From Plantago ovata (Eukaryota > Streptophyta > Magnoliopsida > Lamiales > Plantaginaceae), in NCBI GenBank assembly GCA_028274465.1, contig CM051455.1, forward strand, positions 129,924,096 to 129,988,095: 64,000 bases of DNA, written 5' to 3'. Position numbers and translations under genes: made by a program. Positions 33,601 to 48,600 of the stretch are shown here, piece by piece. The notes below the pieces were generated by a model. It saw nothing but the letters and a program-made list of their open reading frames with translations, was not told the DNA's origin and did no database searches. Positions within the stretch are counted from its first letter, which is position 1. Each line of letters starts with the position of its first letter.

Positions 33601-36600
33601 TTCCAATGTATTCCAGTTCAACCCTTTAAGGCTCTCGGCCAACTGAGCATCCCAGATCTCTTGATTTTTTTCCCTAGGGCCCTTCCTATCATTAGACTCA
33701 TCTGGAGAGGCTTTACTTGTCCCTGTATCCCAATCTCGCACCCATGTAGATTCATTTTTATCCCTTTCACTTGCTTCGCTGTCCACATTACTATTGGGTA
33801 CAAGTATTAACGGAATGCTTCCTTGAATATGTACATGGCCACTGTGAATAATAGGTTCAAATTTTGCATTAAACAGGAAACGGCTGCTAGGTGTTAGAGA
33901 CGCAACAATTTCAGCCCTTCCAAGATCAATGCCTCCAATGGCCCCATCTAGAAGCCTTACTTGCACATCACATTCCGGTTTCGCCAGATTCCCTTTAAGA
34001 TCACCTTCCATGTGCAGTATGCCTTTGATCGGCACCAGTAATTGCCTCAGAGAGTGAACTGCTTCTGTAGCAGAACTTTCAATAAACTGAACTAAAGTGG
34101 GAACTAGACTGACAGGAAAATTAAGGACAGCAAAATGCAAGTTTGTCTTCGGCCCTAGGAGTGTACCATCTGCGTGGATTGTAGCATTATCCCTTTGGAT
34201 GAAGAGTTTTTCGAGACGCAGGCCATCATTGTTGCTGTACATACCGGCTGCTAGAATACGTTGGTTTTTATATGTTCCCCACTCCCATTCTTCTCCATGA
34301 AAATCAAATTCTGCCTGAATCCAGTATATGGATAGAAGAGTGCATTACAAGAAGTTGTAGTCATAAACAAAGTAGACTTTAGTTGATGATGATAAGTGAG
34401 AACTTCAGCGATTTATTTTGTTCTTCTCATTTCATTATTTATTCTCTATAGAGGACAAGGCTTTCTTAATGTTAGAAGTCAACGATATGGAAAGCACTGA
34501 CCATGTCCAAAATACTCCCTCCTATCTTTTTTATTTGAAGTTTTGGCTTATTTCATACATATTAAGGACTTTATTAAGCGAACTTAGATGGAGTACTAAC
34601 CAATCAACTACAATGTTCAAATAAAATATTGCATGGGAAAAGTGAAAAAGTAGAGGTTAGACTAAGAAAGATATAGCTAAAGTACCTAAAACTTCAAAAA
34701 TTAAAGATAAACTCAACCTTGCCAAAACTTCAAATAAAAAAGATAGGAGGGAGTGGCATGTTAAATTAATGTGGAACACTTAGATGAATTATTCATGGAA
34801 TAATTTGATTTAATATCAGAAAACCACAGGTACATAAGACATTCTTGAGCTTATTCGAAACCAAAAGGGTTTTATTACTTTTCATGATTATAGGATAAAT
34901 TCATGGCAAGTGGCACCAAGGTTTTTTAGTAAACAGGGAGAATCATCAGAATGAGCATTCTCAATAGGTTTCTTGATTGATCATGAGTAGATAACAAAAT
35001 GAATGATCATTATACGAATTCTCAACGGGGTTTCTTGCTTAGTCATGATTAAACAAGGACCATTTAGTCATGATTAAAGAAGGAAACATTATCATCATGC
35101 CAAGTGAAGCTAAGGTTCTTCAGTAAACAAGAAGTTTCATGATAGTTGGCATTTTGGAGTTGCGCGCATCTAGTTGATTTCAAACATCAAATATGGTTTC
35201 AATCAAGAAAAAAGAGGAAAAGAAAGGTGCATAAATACCCACCACCGTATCACCATTTCCTCCTCCACTTGCATCTAAAGAACCATTCCAGCGGCCTTTG
35301 AGTTCCGCTAAACCAGGAAGATCAAAATCATCAAGGACAACTTCATACGATGCAGCACAATGTCCCCTAATTTCCTACAAGATTTCATAAAATACACATT
35401 AAGATAAAATGAAAAACAAGGTAAAAAAAGACTAGGAGAAACAAGTCGAGAATCATAATTGTTTAGATTTGCTAGTGAGACATCAATGTCACATACCTCA
35501 AGAAGTTTCTGGAGGCTTTCAGCACATACCCCAACTGACTGCAAACTTCGTATGAAAAGGTCCTGAAAGTAAGCAAACAGACCACATGAACCACTATGTT
35601 AGTGCAACATGACACAACCTAAATATAATGTCTAATCATGGCCATCTGTGCAGACTACAACCTTTGATCTAGATTGAACAGCAGGATCAGAACTTCGAGA
35701 AAGAAGCCTGGCTAAAGGAAGCATCTCAGCAATCTCAGCATTAGGAACCTCAAGCCTCATTCTCCATCTACCCATTGAAGATATCATACTACCAAGGTGA
35801 CCCGTCATTACTTTCTGAAACAAGCTACCTTTCTCCTTTCCAGCCGGGCTCCGATCCCGGGAGCCAGGCAATACATACTCCCCTTGCAGTTCATATTTGC
35901 TGTTGAATTGCTCCAACATAGCTCTTTCAACGGTTATCTATATCAGAGACATATTAAACCCGCAGAAGAACAGAGTATTGAAACTATCTATTATTTTACT
36001 AGAAATAACATAATCATCACGGAGATTACATCATATAAGTGTGTGTTCAGGTATTCCTCCTTTTGGGGCAACAGCCTGGGATCATGAGATTGGCCATACA
36101 ATCAAATGAAAGACAGCCAATGCAATATATAACAACAAGAAATAAATAGTTAAACCTAATAACCTAGATTCTGTACTGAAACTGTATAGAACACAGTTCT
36201 CTAAGTCATTCTTAGTGAGTGTTTGCAAATACTAAAAAAAGTACTTTTGTGCTTTTAAAGTAGAGAAGTTGAAATTTGAGTGTTTGATTTGCCAACTTCT
36301 GCTGTAGCTTTTACTAAAAAAAGCATGTAACCGTCACTTTTTTTTATCAAAATTGCAAACACCCAAGACTTTTGCTTAAAATCACTTTTATTCAACTTCC
36401 AGCAGAAGTTAAAAGTAGGTTTCAAAAGCATTTGCAAACACTCACTTAAAAGTCTTCAGAAAGTAAAAAATTAGGATGACTCAGAACTCTGCAACTTTTG
36501 CAGAATCACGGTCAACATCTAACATTCAGATAACCTTTAGTCAGCAATACCAAAGATCAAAAAAAGAATTTTTTTCATAGTGACTTGCCTTCTTGAAATA

Positions 36601-39600
36601 AGAACATTGAAACAAAAAGTCATCCAATAACTTGTTTTGGAAAACAAAAGAAGAAAACAAGATTAAGATTTGTAAACACAAACAGAACATACAGTAAGGA
36701 CAATACTGAATAAAATGAATGAAAGCACAGAAAAGAAAATAAACAGATCTACTCACCACGTCCCCGCTCCATCTGGCAGCTACGTCTAAAGATTCTCCCA
36801 AAACACCACTAAATTTCGGGCGCAGGACAGATAACACACCATGGCCCCTTCTTTTTTGGAAGTTCAATTGAATTTCAGCCTGAAAGAAAAAACAGGGGTT
36901 GGAGAGAGAAAACCCAGTGAGAGAAAGAGGTCTCAGCTCTAAAAGAAACAAGTTTAACTTGGTGATAAACAAACAAAACTTGCAAACGCCATTGCAATTC
37001 GCACATATAATGTCAAATTGTAATTAGACTGAAATATAGCTTCTTCAACTGCAAAAATCATTTTCATCAACTGTCTGAAGATGCAAGTGTTATACGTGAC
37101 ATGAAACAACTGGTGAACTGTGTAAAGCGGGCTTATTTATACATGTAAGGGATCAACCATCTGTTAATTATTCCCTCCATCCATCTCCAATCTTCCCATT
37201 TGACTTGAGTCAATATAATAAGCCCGCATTATTTTAATGACAAAATCATTATAGGTGGAGGAGAGAGATATTGCAATTATGCTTTATGTGATGCTTCAGG
37301 TGGAGTTTTAAAAAAAAAAAATTAAAATAAGCCACATGTATGTCCCAAAATAGAAATGGGAAGATTGAAGATGGATACCAAAAATGGAAGAATGGGAAGA
37401 TTGGAGATAGATGGAGGGAGTAAAGATAACAATCTGACAGGAGAGACTGCCAACTCTTATGAAATTAGGCATTGAAATGTCGATGCTATCATGCAGGACA
37501 AGATAAAACTGAAGCATGAATAAACACAAATATATGGATAACTAATTCTCAAACAAAGAAATATATAAAATAAATTTTAAAAAAAAAAAAAAAAAAACAC
37601 AAGCAAAAGCAAAAACCTCTACATACAAGGATAAAAATGACAGAGTTGATGACTAACTTGGGGTACTGGTTGAATGAAAACAACCACTCATGTTTCCTTT
37701 ATATATGATGGATTTTATTATTATATATGCTCAACACACAAATTAAATAATGGATTCTGGAAAAATTACATGACAGAGTTGATTACTAACTTGGGTACTG
37801 GTTGAATGAAAAGTTTTCATTCAACCAGTACCCAAGTTAGTAATCAACTCTGTCATGTTTCCTTAATATATGATGGATTTTATTATTATATATGCTCAAC
37901 ACACAAATTAAATAATGGATTCTGGAAAAATTACAACCAGAACAGGCCACGGAGATGCTGTAAATAAATTCAAGAAATTTTATGTGATTTTATCATATAA
38001 TTCATGCTCAATGCAAATTAAATACTACTAGATACTGTAAAATTTACAACTAGAACAAAGCCAGAAGATGCAGTAAACTAGTACAAGAAATTTTCACTTC
38101 CTTTTCAAGTACCAGGCATAACTTTGACTGTCACACAAAAAACTCACTCTTGAAATTGCTCCACGGAGAGAGGCGAGCTCTAGTTCATCCAAAGGTAGAT
38201 GGCGCACCTGATTCCATTTAATTAAAAAATATAGCACGATCAGTTCTGGAACAAGAAGTTTACAAAAGAGGTAATATGCAAGAAACTGAAGTTACAGGCA
38301 GAGGGTAGAGGACCTCTAAGTTAGCTGATTGTAGAGGTCGATAACATGCAGTAGCTTTCAATTGCCCTTTCTGCAGAGAAAAAGAAAGTAATTTTCCAGC
38401 AGCATTTTCTTCTGAAGTAGACTGCAGCGGTCCTACAAGCTCTAGTGCAAGACTTTCATCTGGCCTACCAGTAGAATCCAACTGCATAGCCAAATCAAAA
38501 GAGTACTCAGTACAATGTCTGAGTGTTTGAGGTGTCATGAATTAAGAAGATACAAACTTATACTGAACTTTAAAATTCCTCCATCCAAAAATAGTAGGGA
38601 CAGTTGAGCGAGCACAGATATTAAAAGATTTAGTCTCGAAGATCTACTATACACATATTAATTAGCATTGATTTGTATATTTATCGGTACTTGTAATCAA
38701 TACACTTATTTTAGTATGGGCAAATGTATCCAAATAGTAATAAATGCATAACATAAAAATGTCCCTATAATTTGGGACCCAAAAAAGAACTCTCTTTTCA
38801 TTCGAGTCGGAGGAAGTATATCCATTATGAAATTGATTAGACACAGTATTACTCTGGTCTACCCTATCAGTGTGACCATGAAGAATGCATGTTCACAGAC
38901 ATTCTAATACGGTTCAGGAGCACATGTTGCTTATATAGTACTTCTTTTACTAGGATAATAGAGCATATTATAGATATTACAGACTATCCTGCCGATCATT
39001 TTTATCACTCTTAGTTGTTGATAATGATGAATATTTCTTTAATGTATTCTTAATATTCACATAATATCATAGACACACTGTCAATTTAGCTTAGGGAAAA
39101 CAGCAGTGCAAGAAAAACACAGCTACAGCACTGCACCATGGCAACGCCCTTTGCTCTTCATACCCCTAGTTGTGGGTTTTCTGGTCCCAGACAACACAAA
39201 GAATAGAAGAATAATGCTAAAGCCTAGAGGGGATGTGCTTATTTTTCCTCATCAATGACATCTGGTAATAAATCAATCCCTTATTATATGTTTGGAGTTT
39301 CAGCATCAGTCACCAAAGATCAAGGCTTCTCCTTAGCATCTTCACAGCCATTTCTCTTTTGCAGACCTTCTCCTAGTGTTTTCTCCTTATGTCATGTTAT
39401 CCACATGTCTTTCAATGGTAATTTTCTGATTTCCTTGAGTTTCTTCGGTTCAAATTGAAATTGTGGGTTGCGCTCTCTGTTTTATGTGCATATCGATAAT
39501 AATACGAAAAAAGAAAGATATTTCATTGAAAGTCAATCTATCAGTAGTGTGATGATTGGCGGGAAGCAAAGGGGGACGGATATCACAAATTGGTGAACAA

Positions 39601-42600
39601 AGAGATAGGGGAATCTGCAAAGGAATGGGACAGAAAGTAAAACGTTAGGTGTAAAGAGAAAAAAGCACTTGAGTAGCCTGATATGGTAGTTAGGAGTTAA
39701 GACACCGAGAAAGGGCTTGATATATGAAAGTTTGATGGCTTGTTCAAGTACACAAAATAACATGGTGCAATTAACGCGCCCACAGGTAATATACAACAAC
39801 CTTTAATATGATTCCAAAGAACGGCTAAACTATGTTGAGATAGAAATCAATCACAAGGACCTGGATTTTAAGGGTTTTTATGCCAAATCACAATATCCAC
39901 ATACATAAGTCTGGGCGGAACCTAACAAACGATAATTCAACACAACTAACTATGAGAATGTAGAACCCTAGAGACAAATGTGACTTATTTCTAGCAAAAT
40001 ATAAAAATAAGTGTTGGTAGTCATCAAATATTTCTCACTAATGAATACTCAATAGAACAAAAGAGGGAAAATAATTACTCAGCTAAAATAACAGGAACCT
40101 GAAGTTAGAAATCAACTTGGAGGAAACTCAATATTGTATCTACGTTTTGGTTATATAAGGCTCCTTGTATACTCATTCACAATTACTTGGTATAGCAACT
40201 ACATATATGGTATGGCACTACGAGGGCAAAAGCAATAAGACATCCTTTGGGGTGGGAAAAGAACAGAAAAACTGAAAGAAACATTTAAGAAGGCAAACGG
40301 ACATTATACAAACCTTAATGCCATGAGATGTTATGCTTAATACTCCAGCTAACTGAGGAGCCAACATCAACTGATTAAGTTTTAGCCCTGAGATTGAAAC
40401 ATCACCACAGAGACTTTTTGTAGCACCTTCACCTTCCATCATGGGTGGTTCTAAATTTTTATCAGACTGTGAGGCTTCTTCACCCTTTTTGGACGAAGTC
40501 TTGTTAACTTTGCCTTGGAACTTGACTCGTCCTGTTGCTTTCAAATGGACAGGCCTCAGAGAATCAAATGTGTAGGAAGATACCAAGTTGAAAAATTCAA
40601 AATTCCGCATTCGTAAATCCAATTCAACTCCTTCCACAGAGAAAGGCATGGAAACTACTTCACTCCTCTCTCTCCAGTTCGACAAAATTGAATCAGGATA
40701 TGACGTCAAAACTTTTGTATATAACTCAAAAGCAGCGGATGAAGAATTCACAGAAATATGATCGTGCGAAATTATAATATCTCCACGAGCATCCAGAAGT
40801 GATCCTTCAGCCCTTGGTGCAGTCCATTTTATATCAAATCTTCTATATTACCCACACCATACAAAATGAGATATGGTCAATTCAGATCCAGAAATATTAG
40901 TTCACAATGATCCAAGTACAGGATGGAAACAAAGGCTTACGGTCGTAACAATGAGCCAGAAATTTTAGTTTCTCCATTCAGATCGCCTAATTTAAGGGGC
41001 ATTGTTTGAAGGTAACCTGGTATGTAGCGATGCATTATGTTGTCAATACATACATTGCCTGAAACATTAACATCCATTGCTGTTTCGTCAACCTCACCCT
41101 GCGATAATAGAGTTTTTCCAAACATCAGATCAAGATGGCTCAATATGCTTAATAACACAAACAACAATGACACAGCGACAATGATAGTAATAATATAATA
41201 ACCAGGGAAACTTCTTCTAGAAAATAAAGTATTGATGAACCTCATATTTCTGTTTATTATTTCATATAGTTACACTATGCGGTAACAATCCAATGGGCTG
41301 TAAACAGATTCATATTATCACGTTTAGCCATCAAAATAATTTAAAATCTGCATCCTTTTTCAAGTGATAGGGGCTTAATTTCAAGGCTTAAAAATGAAAG
41401 ACTACATGTAACAAAAATTATTTGGATTTACTTCTAATATATTCAATCAAGTATACTGTCTTCCAGGCAGATAAACACCTCAGGGCAAATCCAGGCATTT
41501 CCCGCTCCACGTATTTCACCACCATCAACTAGGGTTGCTCTGATTCCATAAAGGTCCGCTACCTGCCACCAAGTCCAAATGGTGATCATATATGCACCAA
41601 AAAAGCATTAAATACAAGACCTACTGACCTAGTTGGATAATAAACATTTAAATTACTCACACAATTATCAGTGTTAAAGGTAAAGTTGGCAGAGATATAA
41701 GAGAGTGGGACATGGTCAATAGCAGCCACTGCTCCAGCTTCTTTATTATTCATCATTGCCTCATATGCAACTGAATGACGAGTATCGGAAGATAAATGCA
41801 TCAGCTTTCTGAAAACAAATGCACTTCCCACAAACACAGGAGTATCTAATGGGCCTTGACAACCAAAAACTGCTGTTACGGATCCAGCCAACTGAAGTGA
41901 AAGACATGTAATTAAGTTAGATTTAATGAACAAAGCAGGGCCTATCTCATCATACGGATACCAAAAGTGGATAAATTATCATAGGAGAAGGGAAGAAAAG
42001 GGTAATTCGAGCCAATACTTGTTTGACAGTATCCATGTGCACATCCACCGCATCTTGAGAATAATTTTCTATTATATTATGGAATCAGGATGGATGGCAT
42101 TGGCAAACCATACCAACACAGTAAGATTAATGGAAGAGTAATTTATTAAAACCAAGCCAGAAGAGTTTTTTTCAAAAAAAAAAATTAAAAAGTTTGTGCT
42201 GCTGAGAAATTGTAGCTCAGTTTTGAAAATGTTATATCGTGATAGAAAAGAATATTAATGGTATACTACTCTGAAGAGGCCGAGCACATTCAGTGAAGAT
42301 CAGCCAGACTCAACATGATACTTTTATGATGGATTACAAAAAACTCTTTTCGAAATAAATATACTAATAAGTAATAAGGTGCTGATTCCTGTCAAATCTC
42401 CTAAAATTAAATTACCTTATCGAACTCTGACTGGAATTCCTACCCAAAACAAATCAACATTTAGCATTATTTATTACGCGCGACTTATGCTGAGAAAGTC
42501 CATTAAATTTCTATCAGTATCTACACCCAAAGCTTATTCTCCATTTTTCCATTTGACATTAATGATCAAGATGGTGTTTGATAGGAACTTTCAAGAGGCT

Positions 42601-45600
42601 CAAATAGAAATCAGGCTACAAACACAGAGTAAGAGCAGAACTACACATTTTCAGCTCCACTCAGGGGCGAAGGAAATTGTGTTTTTTTAGAATCTACTCT
42701 TACGTTCTCAAACACATTTGTCAATGATTTTATCTATTTTCAAAACTTCAATCAATACTAAGGTGTAAACTTAACAATGTTCTTCTGAATGATAGTAGTC
42801 TATAAATTTTATGAATTTCACTGAAATCGGAAAAGAATTTCTTACCTAATTATCTTCTGTGGTTTAGGTTCACTTCTTTTCCCCATTTTTCATAATAATT
42901 TTTATAATTGGAATTTACAAACACTTAAATAAAAACTTCACTGCATAAAATTTTGTACTACTACGATGCTTTGGGGAAGAATCTTGAAATGACTTGTAAT
43001 CATAAGCTAGAGAATTTATTAAAATTTAAATGCTATATTAAATAAAGGGAATTAAAGGGATTCTTTCTTTTTTTTTTTGGTGGCCCCCTCTAATCGGAAT
43101 TGCTGGCTTTGCCCTGGCTCCACTTAAGATATGTTGTCTATAACATACTCCCTAGAAGATTCCAGTGCTTTTGCTTTTCTTTGGAGAATGTTATGGTGGG
43201 AGAAGGGGGAAAAAACGAAAATCTTAATGTCAGCAAAATGATTTCACATTTTAAAAAAAAAAAAAAAACATTGAAAATCACAACCAGAACATAGAAAAGA
43301 CAAAGCAGAAACAGATAAATCCAACAATTTACTGGAAAAATGAGAAAAACGTACAGGGAATATCAGAGGCTTCATCTTGAAAGTTCTCATCAAGGCGTTC
43401 ACTTCTACCGAGGGTACCTGAAATAAAAATTTCAATGATTAATCTAAGAATAAAGATTGAGAACGCAGAAAACAAAGGACAGAACAGTGCCTTATTCACA
43501 CTTCAATATCTCACAGACAGGCATAGCAGTGCTTCAAAATACTGTACATTTTCAACAGCATACAGGTTAACATAACAACTAATTGATATTACTGTTCTGA
43601 ACATCCAGATAAGATCAACTAAAGTAGTCCTGCATCAAGTACCACCAATCACATTTCCTCAGCATCTAGTCATTATCTATGTGGATCTCTCTAGATCCCC
43701 AACTCAAAACAACATTCTTTATTTGCTGCTTCTTCTTCTTCTTCTTCTTCTTCTTCTTCTTCTTCTTCTTTTTCTTTTTTTTTTTGTGTGTGTATGGGTG
43801 GGGTGGGGGTTGGTTTCTTATTAGTTCTAGGAAGAAAATAGCCAAGAGTACGCATTAGTTTTAATGCAGAAGCAAACCTAGATCTAATCAGTGATTGTTT
43901 TCTTATTAGCTCTAGAAAAAATAAATAAATAAATAAAAGGAAAAATAAAAACAAGAATGATTTTAAAGTATTGCACCTTCACATCAAATCCAATTTCTTT
44001 TGATTATTTTTCTGTAATATTGACCTTCAATATACAACAGAAAATTTTGACTATTTTACCACACATTTCAAATCAAACAAAACTTTCTAAACGGAACTTT
44101 TCTTGTGGGGCACCCAGAAAATCTGGGTGATAATTTCAACTATCATTTAAAAGTATAGCACCTTTACATCAATCAACAAAACGTAATGAGTTCCGAACAT
44201 GCTACTGGAGCTTTATTCAAACTATTATTTCAAGTAAGGAAATATCTTTTCCAGTTATCATTCAGTAAAGATCAACTACATGCTTCGTGAGGGAAAAATA
44301 TACCTAACAAATCACATGCTTTACATTACATTAGTCTATCAACCGTGCTAAATGCAGATCATGAAGTCTGTGGAGGTGGCATTTCATTTCATGTCAGTAA
44401 CTCATCTCATGCACATAAAGGATATAAAGAAAAACTCAATCAGCTATGGCTACAAATTTCTTAACATCACAGGGCGTCATGTATTATGCAATAATTATAA
44501 CACTGTAGTACCTAGTATGGCTTAGATCCTAATATGGCACACACACACATACACAGAGGCACATAAGAAAACTACCCCAACAAATAACATGAGAATCACT
44601 TGTTAGAAAATACATTGCTGTGCTGTCGAAGTATTTTCTACCTGACACATTAGTTGATATTCTCCTTCCTCCGGATTAATACCAAAATCTCCAGACACTT
44701 CTAAAGGAATATCACCAAACCAGCCCCTGGCATTGTGCAAAAATATCCTCTGGGCCCGGAAGGACAGACTTGCAGACAAATTCTGTGAAAAAAAACAGAG
44801 GTTGCGAATAACCATTAATCTACTTCAATAGAGACTTCTTTTGTGTGGCTCCTCTTACTAAAACTGATAAATCAAATAAGAATGAGCACTTGATGAGTTG
44901 ATGTATCAAAATAGAACTGCAAGCCATTACTATCATTTACCACAGGCACACTGATATAACAAGTTGTCAATATGCTGAAAACCAAAAAATGAAAGGCTTT
45001 TACATTCAGAATAATTGCTGATACAAATTACTCTATAAATTATCAAAAACCAAAAATACAAGTGGGTTCTGTTGATTTTATATGTGATAGCCTTTATTGT
45101 ACAGTTAGCACAATGGCAATCAAAAAGCTTAGTTGCATCCAACTGAATTAAATGATATGTATGTGGTGAACGACAGTGCATTCACCGTTAACCTATTCAA
45201 AAAACAAATGCCCCAAACAATGAAAGCTTCATCTTGCGAGCTAGTGACAAACAACTAATGAATCGCATAAATGGGCATTCCTGTAATTTCATAACCAGCA
45301 GATCATATAGATATTGTAATGGTATAGTAAACAGATAGCTTTCTCATCATACAAAAATCAATCAATGAACTTCAGGTATTCAGACTGATATGATTCGAAC
45401 TATTATGTCCTGGTGGAACTTGGAAGTGATATGTGCAACATTTCTTTCTTCAACTCGAACAGGAAAAAAACTTGAAGCAACTACATAATTGAGTGCAAGC
45501 CTAATATTCTTTAATGGGCCATACCCCACCATCCAACAAAACAACACACCCTTTGCTTTCAAGTAAGGTCATATATAAGACACCATGGTAGACCAAAGTG

Positions 45601-48600
45601 TTAACCAGATACCATCACAAGTATAGTGGGTACAACGACATACCGAGAAACAAGATGGTGCATCATATATTTGAAAGGCCAACCCTGTTACATCAAGCTG
45701 CCCATCAAGATTAGGAAATGTTTCTCCTTTTGACATACATATGTGAACCTGTCAAAGCACTACATTAGATTAGTATTGTGTTTTAAATGAGATTGTCAAC
45801 AAAAAAATAGAGACCCTAAAAAGTGGAAAGTTATCCAGTGTATACCAATAAATGACAGTGACAAAAAGAAAAAAAAAAAAAGAAAAAAGAAAGAAAATAA
45901 TTCGACGGTCCAGTGCGACAGATACTTACGAGTAGTGGACTTAAGGGTGGGTATAGCACACAGGCTTAGAGCCACAATGTGCCATGCGCTATATAGCTCA
46001 TAGAAGAGTCGATGTCCACTTAAGTTTTCTATATGAATGCATGTGCTACAAGCACTCTCTAGGCTATGCCACTGTAGTCAGACTCAGGAAGAACAGCATC
46101 TTGGGCATGTTAAGCATCGATGATAATTAGAGATTGGATTCTTAGTGATATAAGTTATAACATGCATGTGTGCATTTGTGTGTGTAAACATTCTTCAAAC
46201 GTCAGTAGAAGAATTGAACTTCACATCTTATGAACAGGAACTATGTTTTCAGTTTCATGTAGTGAACAAATTAAGTCATTGGTTGTTTATATCACTTGTA
46301 AATGTATTATTAATGTTGACTTTGTTGACAATCACCAATGCAATTTATAGAGAGACATGAGAGAAACTGTTTTCCCAAAATGTGTAATGTGAACTATGCA
46401 GGCCAGGCCATCTTTGCATTTTACTGCGCATTAACATACAGGTTAATTTATGGAGTCAAAGCAAGGACTTGAATGAAGTCCTCATGTCCGCAAAGCCCAC
46501 AATAAAGTGGCTCAAGGATAGTTTTCAATTGATTTATCAGAAATGTCAACGGATAGATTTATTGCTTAAGCTAGGAATTAATGATCCGAATGAAACATCC
46601 ATTGAGTTGTTTTTTAGTTAATCTCAAATTTATTAAAATAAAAATAGACAAGGAGTGTGTTAAAATTACAAATTAGACAGAAATTACATAAAATCCTTAA
46701 TAGTTTGAAGAGGGTTTCTTCTGCAGCATTGAACCACAAGAACAGAGTCTGGAATAGAATCCTTCATTTTTAAGCGAAACCTTCAAGAAAGTTGGCAACT
46801 GTACTTGTCTTTAGATTGCAATAACATAAAGGTATACTAGCTTGTTTAGATGTGCGTCTAGCTAACAAAAGCATGAAATTCAACGCCACGGATAAATTAT
46901 TTGTATGGAAGAAAAACACAATCATTATGAAAGGCCACATGCTATGTAAGTGGTTATATTACTGTTATAGGTACCATAAAAATAGAGAATTACCTTGCCA
47001 CTAGCTCTTCCTTTAGACCACGAAATTGGAAGGTCTAAAATTCTCTCAAAAAGCTGCAAACAAATAAATTTTAAGTCCATTAGCACAAATTGCAGACAGC
47101 AGTGTCACTCAATAGTTAAAGGAATCAGAAATTCTCCATGCACTTTTACCGGAACAAAAAGATTAACTACTTTCAGATCCACGTGCCATTTCTGCTCAAC
47201 GATATCGACATAAACATCTGTTGACAGCCACCCACCATCTTCAGACATGACGCTTGATCTCCACATCTTACAATTTCCACTAAGCTGCACGTGTACACGG
47301 CCATAATGGTTTTGAAACTTCACATGTCCACCGGCAACTTCCATTTCTCTATAAAAGGAACAACAATTACAACCAAATACAAGGCCTCCAACCTCTGTAA
47401 AAGAAATAGATATAGTAACTGAAACTTCCATCTCCAGAAAGGCCAAAAGTAGCTCGTTGAACAACATAATTCCTTTAAAAGAAAGGACTTGAGCAGTAAA
47501 CTTCAGTAAGAAGGTTTAATAAATGCTTTTAACTTATGAGTGCCCCTCATAAAATTTTCACAGAAGTAAACCAAAATGGTGGAGGTTAAATGATGTGATG
47601 CAATATTGTTATCAGCATCGAGTTGCAATCCATAAGAAAGGGCAAGATAACCCTGGAAATGATATAATTCCACGGTAGCATCTATTACAAGAGAAAAAAT
47701 ATATACTATTCTACAATAGGGACACATAACACAGATAAAAAATACCTTGGCTCCATGTCACCATATGCAAGCAGCATCAATTTTCCACCTTTGAATTGTA
47801 CTGAATCGAGAATAAATGGCGTCTTTTTGTCCATGCCTGACATACTTTCTTCCCGAATCTCATCAACTAGCTCTGTGGATATATCTTCAACTCTAGCACC
47901 AATCTCAGACTTCACCTTTTGCAAAGGATTGACGAGTAAACGAGACCATGCTTGACCTAAGTTCTTAAAACCGTTGAATGACGATATTCCTGGGCTCACT
48001 GGCAAAACATCTGAAGAATGTGCCATTGTACTTGAAGACTCGACATCCAATGGAGTCAAACTACTACAGGCATGGTCCCCTTGATTTTCCGAAATATCAT
48101 CCTGATGGTCTTTCACCTCCTTGTCTAATATGCCCGTTTTGTTTTTAGCCTCTAAGCTAATGATATCAACACTTTCCGGACATTTATTACATGCAGAGCC
48201 ATCATTGGCATCCTTGATCCCATCAACAGTGTTGTCAGATAAATATTGATCACGAGAATTTAAAACTTTGCCATATCCAGCGGAAGTTAGAGGAGGATCA
48301 CGTAAGCTATTCATCTGATTCCTAGACAACATTTCTGTTCCTTTACGAACAAATCTAATATTTGATTTATCATTGATAACTTCAACTCCTCTGTTGTCGA
48401 CACTACTTTCATCCTCTTCTTTATGATACTCATCCATCATATTTACTTTAGAGTTGCTTGCATCATCGCTATTTCTGACAGAGAAGTTCTCCAAATTCAT
48501 TATATCTGACCCTGCAGCTGTTTCGTCATGCGTGTTAAGCATTGGGGAAATCTCCGAATTCTGAACTTCAGAGCCAACTAATTCCTCCGTAGAGTTCCCA

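Noticed and set aside
43691-43954. Minus-strand frame with a poly-Glu run
   Set aside because: It is the translation of the (CTT)n microsatellite in a TIC236 intron.
46600-46800. Possible LINE 3' end in a TIC236 intron
   Set aside because: The translation (QCCRRNPLQTIKDF) has a LINE-tail feel, but there is no domain or tail to support it.
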